Assembly (NCBI GenBank): GCA_036675345.1
Contig: JAKFFE010000019.1
Coordinates: forward strand, 124,001 to 188,000
Origin: JALYOC01 sp036675345
Lineage (GTDB): Bacteria; Myxococcota; Myxococcia; Myxococcales; Myxococcaceae
Direction: 5' to 3'
Length of the DNA stretch: 64,000 nucleotides
Every line of letters begins with the position of its first letter. Position 1 is the first letter of the stretch. Below the pieces are notes generated by a model. It did not search any database. It saw nothing but the letters and a program-made list of their open reading frames with translations, and had not been told where the DNA came from. A program made the translations under genes and the position numbers. Of the stretch, positions 42,137-50,679 are shown in pieces.

Positions 42137-43729
42137 ATGAGCCCCACCACGCGTCAGCTTTGGGAGCGGTACCAGCGGCACCTGTGCGTCGTCGACAGCG
42201 TCGGCTTCTCCGTGGACATCTCCCGGATGAAGTTCCCCGACGACCTGTTCACGCGCCTGCAGGGGCCGCTGGAGAAGGCCTTCGACGCGATGGCCGCCCT
42301 GGAGGGCGGGGCAATCGCCAACCCCGACGAGCAGCGCAAGGTGGGGCATTACTGGCTCCGGGCCCCGCAGCTGGCCCCGGAGCCGGCGCTGCGCACGGCG
42401 ATCGAGGAGGCGATCCGGGACGTGCGGGCCTTTGCCGCCCGGGTCCACGAGGGCACGGTGCGCCCGCAGCGCGGGGAGAAGTTCACCCAGCTGCTGGTGA
42501 TCGGGATCGGCGGCTCGGCGCTGGGACCGCAGCTGGTGGCGGACGCGCTGACCTCCTCCTCCGACAAGCTGCGCCCCTTCTTCTTCGACAACACCGATCC
42601 GGACGGCTTCGACCGCACCCTCCAGCAGCTGGGCGGCGCGCTGGAGCGGACCCTGACGGTGGTGATCAGCAAGTCCGGCGGCACCAAGGAGACGCGCAAC
42701 GGGATGCTGGAGGCCAAGGCCGCCTACGAGCGGGCCGGGCTGGACTTCGCCCGCCACGCGGTGGCGGTCACCGGAGAGGGCAGTGAGTTGGCCCGCTTCG
42801 CCACCACCGGCGGCTGGCTGGCGCAGTTCCCGATGTGGGACTGGGTCGGCGGCCGCACCTCCCAGCTCTCCGCGGTGGGGCTGCTCCCGGCCGCGCTGCA
42901 GGGCCTGGATGTGGACGGGCTGCTGGAGGGCGCCCGGCGGATGGACGAGGCCACCCGCTCCCGGGAGGTGAAGCAGAACCCCGCCGCCTTGATGGCCGCG
43001 ATGTGGCACCACGCCGGCCAGGGTCGGGGCGCCAAGGACCTGGTGGTGTTGCCGTACAAGGACCGGCTGCTGTTCATGTCCCGCTATCTGCAGCAGCTGA
43101 TCATGGAGTCGCTGGGCAAGGAGAAGGACCTGGACGGCCGGGTGGTGAACCAAGGCCTGGCGGTCTACGGCAACAAGGGCAGCACCGACCAGCACGCCTA
43201 CGTGCAGCAGCTGCGGGACGGGGTGCCCAACTTCTTCGCCACCTTCATCGAGGTGCTCAAGGACCGCCAGGGTGGCTCGCTGCAGGTGGAGCCGGAGGTC
43301 ACCAGCGGCGACTACCTGTTCGGCTTCTTCGTCGGCACCCGGCAGGCGCTGTACGAGAATGGCCGGGAGTCGATCACCCTCACCCTCCCGGAGGTCAACG
43401 CCCACTCGCTGGGGGCCCTGATCGCGCTGTTCGAGCGCGCGGTCGGGCTCTACGCCTCGATGGTGAATATCAACGCCTACCACCAGCCGGGAGTGGAGGC
43501 GGGGAAGAAGGCCGCCACCGCGGTGATCGCCCTGCAGTCCCGCGCGATCACTGCCCTGCGCAGCGGCGCAGGAGCCCGGACCGCCGAGGAGCTGGCCTCC
43601 GCCCTGGGTGCCGAAGACCAGGTGGAGACCCTGTTCAAGCTGCTGCAGCACCTGGCCGCCAACCCCGATCACCGGGTGTTCCGCACCCCCGGCGCCACCC
43701 CCTTCCAGGATCGGTTCTCCTCCCAGTAG
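42137..43729 (+). CDS. pgi: glucose-6-phosphate isomerase
   Basis: 530 residues. Family landmarks: LLVIGIGGSALGPQLVADAL, VISKSGGTKETRNGM (phosphate-binding SKSGGT), MWDWVGGRTSQLSAVGLL, YGNKGSTDQHAYVQQLRDG (catalytic Glu/His region), and INAYHQPGVEAGKKAA with the catalytic Lys near the end. It interconverts glucose-6-phosphate and fructose-6-phosphate. ATG 42137 chosen; the frame extends 16 codons upstream without a ribosome site. Its last 61 bp overlap the convergent ABC-ATPase gene. Confidence 0.96.
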   Translation: MSPTTRQLWERYQRHLCVVDSVGFSVDISRMKFPDDLFTRLQGPLEKAFDAMAALEGGAIANPDEQRKVGHYWLRAPQLAPEPALRTAIEEAIRDVRAFAARVHEGTVRPQRGEKFTQLLVIGIGGSALGPQLVADALTSSSDKLRPFFFDNTDPDGFDRTLQQLGGALERTLTVVISKSGGTKETRNGMLEAKAAYERAGLDFARHAVAVTGEGSELARFATTGGWLAQFPMWDWVGGRTSQLSAVGLLPAALQGLDVDGLLEGARRMDEATRSREVKQNPAALMAAMWHHAGQGRGAKDLVVLPYKDRLLFMSRYLQQLIMESLGKEKDLDGRVVNQGLAVYGNKGSTDQHAYVQQLRDGVPNFFATFIEVLKDRQGGSLQVEPEVTSGDYLFGFFVGTRQALYENGRESITLTLPEVNAHSLGALIALFERAVGLYASMVNINAYHQPGVEAGKKAATAVIALQSRAITALRSGAGARTAEELASALGAEDQVETLFKLLQHLAANPDHRVFRTPGATPFQDRFSSQ

Positions 43730-44550
43730 TCGCGGCTCAGGGCGTGCGCCTCCCCCCACGGCGCCTGGGAGCCCTCCGGGCGCTCCGGCGGGGAGGCGGG
43801 GACCCGCCACTGCTCCCGCTGCAGCCAGCGGTGCAGATAGGAGGTCAGCGCCGGATCGGTGGACCGCTCGAACTGCGCGGGCGGCGCGGTGAGCAGGATC
43901 CGCCCCTCGTGCAGAAAGGCGATCCGGTCCGCGGTGGCGAACGCGCAGCGCGGATCCCCGGTGACGATCAGGGTGGTCACCCCCTGCCGCTCCCGTCCCC
44001 CGCGGATGATCTCCAGCACCGAACGGGTGGTCAGCGGATCCAGCCCCGCGGTGGGATCGTCCAGCAGCAGGATCTTCGGGGTGTGGGCGATGGCCCGGGC
44101 GAAGGCCAGCCGCTTGCGCATCCCCCCGGAGAGCGCCGCCGGATAGGCGTCCTCGAAGGCGGAGAGCCGCACCTGGGCCAGCGCGAACACCGCCCGCCGA
44201 CGCGCCTCCCGCACCGACTGGTGCTCGCGCTCCAGCAGCGGGAACATCACGTTCTCCAGCGCGGTCATCGAGTCGAACAGCGCCCCGGCCTGGAACAGCA
44301 CCCCCAGGTCGCGGTGGACCGCCTCCCGCTCTCCCATCCCCAGGGAGGCCAGATCCTTCCCCTGCACCAGGACCTGTCCCTGGTCCGGCGCGATCAGCCC
44401 CAGCACCAGCCGCAGCACCACCGTCTTCCCCGAGCCGGACCTCCCCAGCAGGGCCAGGGTCTCGCCCTCCCGCACCTCCAGATTTACCCCGCGCAGGACC
44501 TCGGTGTCGTCGAACCGCTTGTGGACTCCGCGCAGCTGGATCGGGTTCAC
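43669..44550 (-). CDS. Mla-type ABC transporter ATPase, no permease nearby
   Basis: 293 residues. Walker A GRSGSGKTVVLRLV, Q-loop VLFQAGALFDSMTALENV (the MlaF form), signature LSGGMRKRLAFARAI, Walker B ILLLDDPTAGLDP. The H-loop, VTHD in MlaF, reads VTGDPRCAF, so the switch histidine is missing. MlaF energises phospholipid traffic between the membranes, but no MlaE or MlaD gene is in the window. It lies 10 bp after the universal stress gene on the same strand. The C-terminal 65 residues are an unusual extension, and the last 20 are coded antisense to pgi. Confidence 0.87.
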   Translation of the reverse strand: MNPIQLRGVHKRFDDTEVLRGVNLEVREGETLALLGRSGSGKTVVLRLVLGLIAPDQGQVLVQGKDLASLGMGEREAVHRDLGVLFQAGALFDSMTALENVMFPLLEREHQSVREARRRAVFALAQVRLSAFEDAYPAALSGGMRKRLAFARAIAHTPKILLLDDPTAGLDPLTTRSVLEIIRGGRERQGVTTLIVTGDPRCAFATADRIAFLHEGRILLTAPPAQFERSTDPALTSYLHRWLQREQWRVPASPPERPEGSQAPWGEAHALSRDYWEENRSWKGVAPGVRNTR

Positions 44551-44560
44551 CCCAGGCCTC

Positions 44561-45487
44561 CTAGGCGGTCATCTCTCCGGCCTGCCAGACCGCGTCCTCC
44601 GCGCCGGGCACCGCCAGCACCGGACAGGGGGCGTGGGCCACCGTCTTGTGGGCGGTGTTTCCCAGCAGCAGCCGTTTGATCGTCCCCCGCCCGTGGGTCC
44701 CCATCACCACCAGGTCGAAGGATTCCTGGGCGGCGATCCTCAAGATCGCCGGCGCCGCCGCCTCCTGGATCACCCGGGTGCGGACCAGCGCCGGTCCCAG
44801 CTCGGCGGCGCGGACGAAGGCCGCCAGCCCCGCATTCGCCTCCCGCTCCCCATACTCCAGGATCGACAGCCCGGAGGAGGCCAGCCGCAGCTCGGCGGCC
44901 AGGAACCACGGCGGCGTCCAGGCGTGCAGCAGCTCCAGCCGGGCCCCCACCCTCCCGCACAGCTCGGAGGCGGTGCGCGCGGCCCGCAGCGAGGCCTCGG
45001 AGAAGTCCACCGGCACCAGGATCCGCCGCAGCCCCTCCAGCGCGGTGGGCGCGGTGGCCTGCGCCGGCCACACCAGCACCGGGACCGGGGAGAGATGCAT
45101 CAGTCGGTAGGTGGTGCTGCCCAGCACCGCCCGCTGCACCGCGGTCTTTCCGTGGGCCCCCACCAGGATCAGCAGCGTCCCGGCGGTGGCCCGGGCGTAC
45201 TCCGCCAGCGACGAGGCGGCCTCTCCCTCCAGCACCACCGCCTCGGCGGATTGTCCGGCAGCCCGCAGCGTGTCGGCCTCGCGGTTGACCTGCTCCTGCG
45301 CCTGACGCACTTCGTGGGCGGTGAGGTCCGCCACCAGCTGCCCCGACAGGTCTCCCGGAATGGCAGTGGGGCGCACCACGTGCAGCAGGATCACCCGGGC
45401 CCCGTAGGCCTTGGCCAGCTGGGCACCAAACTGCATGGCCTGCTTGGCGGACGCGGATCCGTCGTGTCCAATGAGAATGGATTTCAT
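44561..45487 (-). CDS. tandem universal stress protein (two USP domains)
   Basis: 308 residues from ATG 45487 (MKSILIGHDGS). Domain 1 runs about 1-145, with ATP-loop motif LVGAHGKTAVQRAVLGSTTYRLM; domain 2, 160-305, starts RRILVPVDFSEAS and has VMGTHGRGTIKRLLLGNTAHKTVAHAPCPVLAVP, a full G-x2-G-x9-G-S/T nucleotide loop. Cytoplasmic stress or energy-status protein. A sigma-54-like promoter at 45514-45529 points at it, and the Mla-type ATPase gene follows after 10 bp. Divergent from the DUF3943 gene. Confidence 0.93.
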   Translation of the reverse strand: MKSILIGHDGSASAKQAMQFGAQLAKAYGARVILLHVVRPTAIPGDLSGQLVADLTAHEVRQAQEQVNREADTLRAAGQSAEAVVLEGEAASSLAEYARATAGTLLILVGAHGKTAVQRAVLGSTTYRLMHLSPVPVLVWPAQATAPTALEGLRRILVPVDFSEASLRAARTASELCGRVGARLELLHAWTPPWFLAAELRLASSGLSILEYGEREANAGLAAFVRAAELGPALVRTRVIQEAAAPAILRIAAQESFDLVVMGTHGRGTIKRLLLGNTAHKTVAHAPCPVLAVPGAEDAVWQAGEMTA

Positions 45488-45513
45488 GCCTCGCCTCCTC
45501 GACCTCAACAATC

Positions 45514-45529
45514 AGCATCCGCTGTGCCA
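45514..45529 (-). promoter_or_regulatory. sigma-54-like promoter of the tandem USP gene
   Basis: On the minus strand TGGCACA-GCGG-ATGCT: GG at -24 and GC at -12 with the required 12-bp distance, one mismatch in the -24 box and one in the -12 box (A for T). It lies 27 bp upstream of the ATG. Confidence 0.55.
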
Positions 45530-45545
45530 GGGAGGCCCGGCGAGC

Positions 45546-47414
45546 GTGCGGGCGAGCAGCGCATCGGTTGCACGTGGGTTGGCGTTGGGGCTGCTGCTGC
45601 TTTCCCCGGTGGCCTGGGCCCAGACCGGCGAACCGGTGTGGGCCTCGGTCTCCAGCGCCCCCCAGGCGGATACCGATGCGCTGTGCGCGGTGCTGCTGCA
45701 GGCGCTGCCCACCGCGCCGGTGGTGCAGTCCCCCGGGGACTGCTCGCGCACCGGGACACCCGCCGGCGACTTCGCGCTCCAGGCAGCGCAGACCTCGCGT
45801 CGCTTCTCGCTCCATGTCTCGCTGGAGCAGCTGGCGGACGGCGCGCTCTTGCTGCGGCTGGAGCAGTGGGCCGGCCGGGAGGGGGAGTCGGGCAACCAGC
45901 TGGTGTGGACCATTCCGCCCGGGGCCCGCCACGAGCAGGAGCCCCGCGCCCGCGCGCTGTTGGCCCAGGCGCTGGGCCGACGGGGCGGGCTGATCCCGGC
46001 CCTGGACACCCGGGGGATGTTCCCGGACGAGGCGTCACTGGGGCCCGACTACGGCTACCTGGCCGTGGAGCTGGGCGCGCTGCTGGCCGCGGGGACCATC
46101 TGGTACAACGTGGACACCGCGGTCAACGGGCCGGACTGGGTCTACGACTACAGCTGGGACACGGTGCGGCGAAAGCTGTTCACCCTCGAGCCCTATGCCT
46201 TCGACGACAACTCGCTGCACCTCAACTCGCCCGGGCACCCGGCGGCGGGGATGCTCTACTACCTGAGCGCCCGGGGCCACAGGCTGGGCATGCTGGGCGC
46301 CTTCCTGGCCAGCAGCGCGGCCACCCTCGGCTGGGAGTACATCCCCGAGTTCAGGGAGATCGTCAGCCTCAACGATCTGCTGCTCACCCCGATCGGCGGG
46401 ATCGCCCTGGGCGAACCGCTGTACCAGCTGTCCTTGTTCTTCGAGCGCAGCGCCAATACCCCGGTGAACCGGATGCTCTCGCTGCTGTTCGCCGGACCGG
46501 GCAGCGTCACCCCGCTGCGCTCCCGGAGGCCTCCCACCACCCGCCTGCTGGACGACAACGGCTTTAGCCGGGTGGGCTGGCACCGGCTGCGGCTGACGGT
46601 GGGCGCGGCCGCGGAGAAGCTGGAGGGGCAGGTCCTGCCGCGCCTGGCCAGCTGGACCGAGTTCTCCGCCGATCAGGTGATGCGCGAGAGCTACGGCCGG
46701 CCGGGGATGGACCACGGGATCCTGCTGGGACCGGTGGCCACCCGGCTGCAGGCCGGCTTCGGGGTGGGGGTGGCCGGCCTGCTGGAGGGAACGCTGCACA
46801 GCGAGGTGGTCTACGCCGCCTACGTGTTCCGCGCGGTGGGGGGGACCTCCGGGCTGGCCCCGCGGGAACCCCAGGGACAGCTCTCCGGCAGCGAGGGACA
46901 TCTGGGCCTCAGCGCCGCCTACGCCCACGAGGAGCGCCGGCTGAAGGTCTCGGTGGATCGGCTGGGCCACGGCGGCCCGCTGGGACTGGACGGCCACCTG
47001 GCGGTCTATCGCGGGGGCTGGACCCTGCGCACCACCGGCTCGCTGCACCCGGTGTTCGCCGCGGTGGACAACCTGGCCTGGCCGGTCGCTGGGCCCCAGC
47101 GTCCCGGGCTGCCGGCGGTCCTGGCCGAGCAGGGCTACCACTGGGCCTTCGGCCTGCGCGCCGCGGCCCGGATCGAGGTGCGGGTGGGCGACGCGGAGCT
47201 GGGGGCGGCGGTGCGGGGAATCACCCTCTCCGGGATCGCCGGGAGCCTGAGCGACGGACGGTCCTCCTATTCGCTGTGGGCCGGTCACGCCCTCCCCAAT
47301 GGCCTGCGGGGGCGGCTGTGGCTGGAGGCCACCCAGCGCTCCAGCCGGGCCTGGGACTTCCGGACCGAGCTGCTGGATACCCGGCTGCGCGCCGAGCTGG
47401 GCTGGGAGTTCTAG
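45546..47414 (+). CDS. DUF3943-type outer-membrane or periplasmic protein
   Basis: 622 residues from GTG 45546, which has GGAGG ten bases upstream and yields a clean signal peptide (VARGLALGLLLLSPVAWA-Q); an ATG at 45486 would place 20 residues ahead of it. The DUF3943 core is NSPGHPAAGMLYYLSARGHRLGMLGAFLASSAATLGWEYIPEFREIVSLNDLLLTPIGGIALGEPLYQLSLFFE, about residues 235-315. The C-terminal half alternates like a beta-barrel and ends LRAELGWEF with a terminal Phe, the outer-membrane insertion signal. Function of the family is unknown. Confidence 0.82.
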   Translation: MRASSASVARGLALGLLLLSPVAWAQTGEPVWASVSSAPQADTDALCAVLLQALPTAPVVQSPGDCSRTGTPAGDFALQAAQTSRRFSLHVSLEQLADGALLLRLEQWAGREGESGNQLVWTIPPGARHEQEPRARALLAQALGRRGGLIPALDTRGMFPDEASLGPDYGYLAVELGALLAAGTIWYNVDTAVNGPDWVYDYSWDTVRRKLFTLEPYAFDDNSLHLNSPGHPAAGMLYYLSARGHRLGMLGAFLASSAATLGWEYIPEFREIVSLNDLLLTPIGGIALGEPLYQLSLFFERSANTPVNRMLSLLFAGPGSVTPLRSRRPPTTRLLDDNGFSRVGWHRLRLTVGAAAEKLEGQVLPRLASWTEFSADQVMRESYGRPGMDHGILLGPVATRLQAGFGVGVAGLLEGTLHSEVVYAAYVFRAVGGTSGLAPREPQGQLSGSEGHLGLSAAYAHEERRLKVSVDRLGHGGPLGLDGHLAVYRGGWTLRTTGSLHPVFAAVDNLAWPVAGPQRPGLPAVLAEQGYHWAFGLRAAARIEVRVGDAELGAAVRGITLSGIAGSLSDGRSSYSLWAGHALPNGLRGRLWLEATQRSSRAWDFRTELLDTRLRAELGWEF

Positions 47415-47514
47415 CTCGCTGGCCAGCCGAGCGTTGACCCCATCGCCAGGGTGATCAACGCGACCGCGCACACACCGCCGCACGCTTTGCGCGCTTCCCT
47501 CCCGGTCGGCAACA

Positions 47515-48345
47515 ATGGCGTCCGTGCGAACCTCATCCTGCGGGCTCCTGGTCGTCGCGGTGGTCGCCGTCTCCGGCTGCGGGCCCCGCCCGGACACGCT
47601 GACCACCTCCCGCCTGCAGGCGTGCTCCGGCCCGTCGCCCGCAGGTCCCAACCTCAGGGTGGTCAGCTTCAATATCCGCGCCGGGCTCTCCTCCTCGGTG
47701 GACGCCATCGCCACCCTGCTGGAGTCGCTGAACCCGGACGTGGTGGCGCTGCAGGAGGTGGACGTGGGCGTGGAGCGGTCCGGCCGGATCGATCAGGCCG
47801 CGATCCTGGCGGCGCGGCTGGGCGCGGAGTTCGTGTTCGCCCCCACCCTGGATCGCGAAGGGGGCGAGTACGGGATCGCGCTCCTCTCCCGCCTGCCCTT
47901 CCAGCACGTGCGCCGGATCGAGCTGGAGGCCGCCGGCGCCTTCGAGCCCCGGGTGGCGATCGACGCGGAGCTGTGCGTCGGGGATCGCTTCGTCCGGGTG
48001 GTGAACACCCACGCGGATGTCTTTCCCTGGGCCAACGCGGAGAACACCCGGGATCTGATCCGGGCGGTGGGCAGGAGCACCGGACAAGGGCTGATCGTGG
48101 CCGGCGATCTCAACGCCTCACCCACCGACGCCGCCTCCCGGAACCTGATGCGGGCCGGGCTCTTGGACATCGTGGGGCAGCACGCGGAGGGCCCCACCTT
48201 CCTGGGAGGGATCAACCACCGGATCGACTACGTGTTCGCCGACCAGCCGCTGTCGGTGCCCTCCGACGCCCAGCGGATCCAGGTGGAGCTGTCCGACCAC
48301 ATCCCGGTGGTGGCGGATCTCTCCTTGGCGCTGCTGATCCCCTAG
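47515..48345 (+). CDS. endonuclease/exonuclease/phosphatase-family lipoprotein
   Basis: 276 residues. Lipobox VAVSGC in the first 22 residues. EEP fold: LRVVSFNIRAG, DVVALQEVD (metal Glu), GIALLSRLPF, VNTHADVFP, GLIVAGDLNASPTD (Asp/Asn pair) and RIDYVFADQP ... ELSDHIPVVADLSL (catalytic SDHxPV). All catalytic residues present. Acts on phosphodiester or phosphomonoester bonds outside the inner membrane: extracellular DNA, lipids or inositol phosphates are candidates. Monocistronic, about 100 bp after the DUF3943 gene. Confidence 0.9.
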   Translation: MASVRTSSCGLLVVAVVAVSGCGPRPDTLTTSRLQACSGPSPAGPNLRVVSFNIRAGLSSSVDAIATLLESLNPDVVALQEVDVGVERSGRIDQAAILAARLGAEFVFAPTLDREGGEYGIALLSRLPFQHVRRIELEAAGAFEPRVAIDAELCVGDRFVRVVNTHADVFPWANAENTRDLIRAVGRSTGQGLIVAGDLNASPTDAASRNLMRAGLLDIVGQHAEGPTFLGGINHRIDYVFADQPLSVPSDAQRIQVELSDHIPVVADLSLALLIP

Positions 48346-48350
48346 CGCCT

Positions 48351-48659
48351 TCAGGGGGCGGAGGCGGCCTCCTCCGGGGCCCCGGCCTGCTGCGGGAACA
48401 GCGCCAGCCCGTCCATCAGATCCGAGAGCACCCGCCCGGCGGCCAGCACATCCTCGCGCCCCAGCGAACGCTCCAGCTCATCCACCATCCGCCACAGCGC
48501 CAGCCAGGCTTCGTTGCCGGCGGCGTGGAAGGGGCGCAGCCGCCGCAGCGACGCGCGTACCTCCTTCATCCGCTCCCGCGCCGCGGGCCGGCACGCGTGC
48601 ACGGTGATCGCGGTCTCCACTTCCTCCAACAGGCCTCTGAGTTGCGCGTGCCGGTCCAT
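48351..48659 (-). CDS. small helical protein of unknown function
   Basis: 102 residues, nearly all helix (LLEEVETAITVHACRPAARERMKEVRASLRRL, ALWRMVDELERSL), no signal peptide, acidic Ala-rich tail. Lies 10 bp after the Hsp20 gene on the same strand, so it should be co-induced with it. I do not recognise a family. Confidence 0.72.
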   Translation of the reverse strand: MDRHAQLRGLLEEVETAITVHACRPAARERMKEVRASLRRLRPFHAAGNEAWLALWRMVDELERSLGREDVLAAGRVLSDLMDGLALFPQQAGAPEEAASAP

Positions 48660-48669
48660 GTTCCCTCCC

Positions 48670-49152
48670 TCAGGACTTCACCTTCGCGCCGGACTCGATC
48701 TTCACCCGCTTCGGCTGGGAGGCCTCGCTCTTGGGGATGTGGATCGACAGCACCCCGTCCTTGAGCTCTGCCCGCAGGTGGGTCTCGTCGATCCCGCCCG
48801 GGAGGGTGAAGCTGCGCTGGAAGGAACCGTAGCTGCGCTCGTAGCTGTAGTAGCGCTCCGACTCCTCCCTCCTCTCCGCCTCCCTCTTGCCGGAGACCGA
48901 GAGCCGGTTCCCGTCCAGGTTCACCTCCAGGTCTTCCTCCTTGATCCCGGGGACATCGCAGACGAACAGGTACCCGTCCTTGGTCTCCTTGACCTCAAAG
49001 GCGGGCGAGAAGGCCTCCATCCCCCGGGCAAAGGGACTGATCGCCATCTCCCCGAACGGATCCCAGTTCATCAAGTCGGCCATTCGCTGCAGCGGGTCGA
49101 ACCCCCGCTCCAGTGCCTCCGAACCACTCCTTCGTACCGGTAGAATTGCCAT
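48670..49152 (-). CDS. Hsp20/alpha-crystallin small heat-shock protein
   Basis: 160 residues. Alpha-crystallin domain from about 48 to 145: AFEVKETKDGYLFVCDVPGIKEEDLEVNLDGNRLSVSGKRE, YYSYERSYGSFQRSFTLPGGID, and AELKDGVLSIHIPK, followed by an extension. A holdase chaperone that binds unfolding proteins. GGAGG lies just upstream of ATG 49152, and a sigma-54-like promoter is 60-75 bp upstream. First gene of a unit with the 102-residue helical protein. Confidence 0.95.
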   Translation of the reverse strand: MAILPVRRSGSEALERGFDPLQRMADLMNWDPFGEMAISPFARGMEAFSPAFEVKETKDGYLFVCDVPGIKEEDLEVNLDGNRLSVSGKREAERREESERYYSYERSYGSFQRSFTLPGGIDETHLRAELKDGVLSIHIPKSEASQPKRVKIESGAKVKS

Positions 49153-49210
49153 GACGCTCCTCCTTGAATCGGCGCGCCCCGAAACGGCAGTCGCGCCCCT
49201 CTTGGAACTA

Positions 49211-49226
49211 AGCATTGGTCGTGCCG
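49211..49226 (-). promoter_or_regulatory. sigma-54-like promoter of the hsp20 unit
   Basis: On the minus strand CGGCACG-ACCA-ATGCT, with GG and GC 12 bp apart as sigma-54 requires. Same GGCAC-N5-ATGC layout as the two promoters at 45514 and 49335. Confidence 0.55.
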
Positions 49227-49334
49227 CGCGCGTCTGGCCCCCGGGTCCGCGCACAAACGGTCAGTGCATCTGGATCCCGCGCATCCCCTGCGCGGCTGCC
49301 AGGTCCCCAGGAGGGCAGGACGACGCCCAGGAGA

Positions 49335-49350
49335 GGGCACGGGGGATGCA
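49335..49350 (+). promoter_or_regulatory. sigma-54-like promoter of the USP/P-type ATPase unit
   Basis: GGGCACG-GGGG-ATGCA, with GG and GC 12 bp apart; predicted transcript start about 49361, 29 bp before the ATG. Divergent from the hsp20 promoter in the same 237-bp intergenic region. Confidence 0.55.
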
Positions 49351-49389
49351 CAACTTGATCGCGCAGCCGAACCCGCAAGCGAGGCCCTT

Positions 49390-50676
49390 ATGGCGATCCT
49401 GTGCACCACCCACTTTTCGGACCGCGCGACCCTGGCGGCTACCGGCGCCGCGGAGCTGGCCAGGGCCCGGGGCGAGCCTCTGCTCCTGGTCCATGTGCTC
49501 AGCGAATCGCTTGCGCGCGCCGGAGGGGATTCGCTCCGCGCGGCCATGCGCTCGGTGCTCCAGACCGAGGCCGACCGGCTGACCAGGCTGGGCGCCAAGG
49601 TGGAGCCGATCATGCTGGACGGTTCGCTGGCGGACGTCACCTCGCAGCTGGCCAAGCACCGCGACGTGTCGCTGATCGTCGCCGGCGGAAACCGGAGCGA
49701 GACCCCGTTCGGGGGACTGGGTGGGCACCTGGATCGGCTGGCGGATCAATGCGAATGCCCGCTGCTGGTGGTTCGCAGCGCCGAGCCCTTCCGGGCCTGG
49801 GTCCGCGGTGAGCGCCCGCTCAAGGTGCTGGTGGGGGTGGACCGGACCTCGTCGTTCGGAGCGGTGCGCAAGTGGATCGGGGGGCTGCGGGCGCTGGGCC
49901 CGATCGAGCTGGTGGCCGCCCACATCTTCTCGCCCTTTGAGGAGAGCGCCCGGCTGGGGCTGCCCTCGCCGTACGTGTTCGACGAGATCCCTCCCGCGAT
50001 CCAGGAGGCGCTGAGCAAGGAGATCCTGGCCCGGCTCCAAGAGGGTCCGGAGGAGCCGCCGACCCGGGTGGTGCTGCATCCCAGCATCGGCCGGCAGGCG
50101 GATCCGCTGGTCACCCTGGCCTCGCAGGAGAAGGCGGACCTGATCGTGGTCGGCACCCACCACCGCCGCGGGGTGGCCAAGCTGTGGTCGGTCTCGCACC
50201 ACACCCTGCGCCTGGCGCCGATGTCGGTGGCCACCATCCCCACCGGCACCGCGGTGGAGAGCCACCTGCCGGCGCGCAGCTTCCAGCGGGTGCTGGTCAC
50301 CACCGACCTCTCGCCGCTGGCCAACGCCGCGCTTCCCTACGCGCTGGCGATGACCGCCCCCGGCGGAGTGGTGCACGTGCTGTACGTCACCGGGTCGCGC
50401 ACCTCGCCCGAGGAGCGGCAGGATCTGGAGCTGCAGCTGCGGGAGCTGCTCCCGGCCGAGCAGCGGATGGGCCGGGAGGTCACCTGCGAGGTGCTGGTGG
50501 GTGGCGAGGAGCCGACCCTGATCCACCAGACCGCGGAGCGGTTGAACGTGGACGCGCTGTGCATGTCCAGCCACGGTCGCTCGGCGCTGGCCACCACCCT
50601 CTTCGGGTCGGTCACCGGGGCGGTGCTCAAGCTGACCCACCGTCCGCTCCTGCTGGTCCGTCCCCAGGGAGGCTGA
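49390..50676 (+). CDS. three-domain universal stress protein
   Basis: 428 residues. Domain 1 (1-140) ends in an incomplete nucleotide loop (VAGGNRSETPFGGLGGHLDRLADQCECPLLVVR). Domain 2 (about 148-290) has VVGTHHRRGVAKLWSVSHHTLRLAPMSVATIP. Domain 3 (about 298-428) begins FQRVLVTTDLSPLA and has CMSSHGRSALATTLFGSVTGAVLKLTHRPLLLVRP, the best-kept loop. USP trimers in one chain are uncommon. It is followed after 3 bp by the P-type ATPase and preceded by a sigma-54-like promoter. Confidence 0.9.
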   Translation: MAILCTTHFSDRATLAATGAAELARARGEPLLLVHVLSESLARAGGDSLRAAMRSVLQTEADRLTRLGAKVEPIMLDGSLADVTSQLAKHRDVSLIVAGGNRSETPFGGLGGHLDRLADQCECPLLVVRSAEPFRAWVRGERPLKVLVGVDRTSSFGAVRKWIGGLRALGPIELVAAHIFSPFEESARLGLPSPYVFDEIPPAIQEALSKEILARLQEGPEEPPTRVVLHPSIGRQADPLVTLASQEKADLIVVGTHHRRGVAKLWSVSHHTLRLAPMSVATIPTGTAVESHLPARSFQRVLVTTDLSPLANAALPYALAMTAPGGVVHVLYVTGSRTSPEERQDLELQLRELLPAEQRMGREVTCEVLVGGEEPTLIHQTAERLNVDALCMSSHGRSALATTLFGSVTGAVLKLTHRPLLLVRPQGG

Positions 50677-50679
50677 AAG

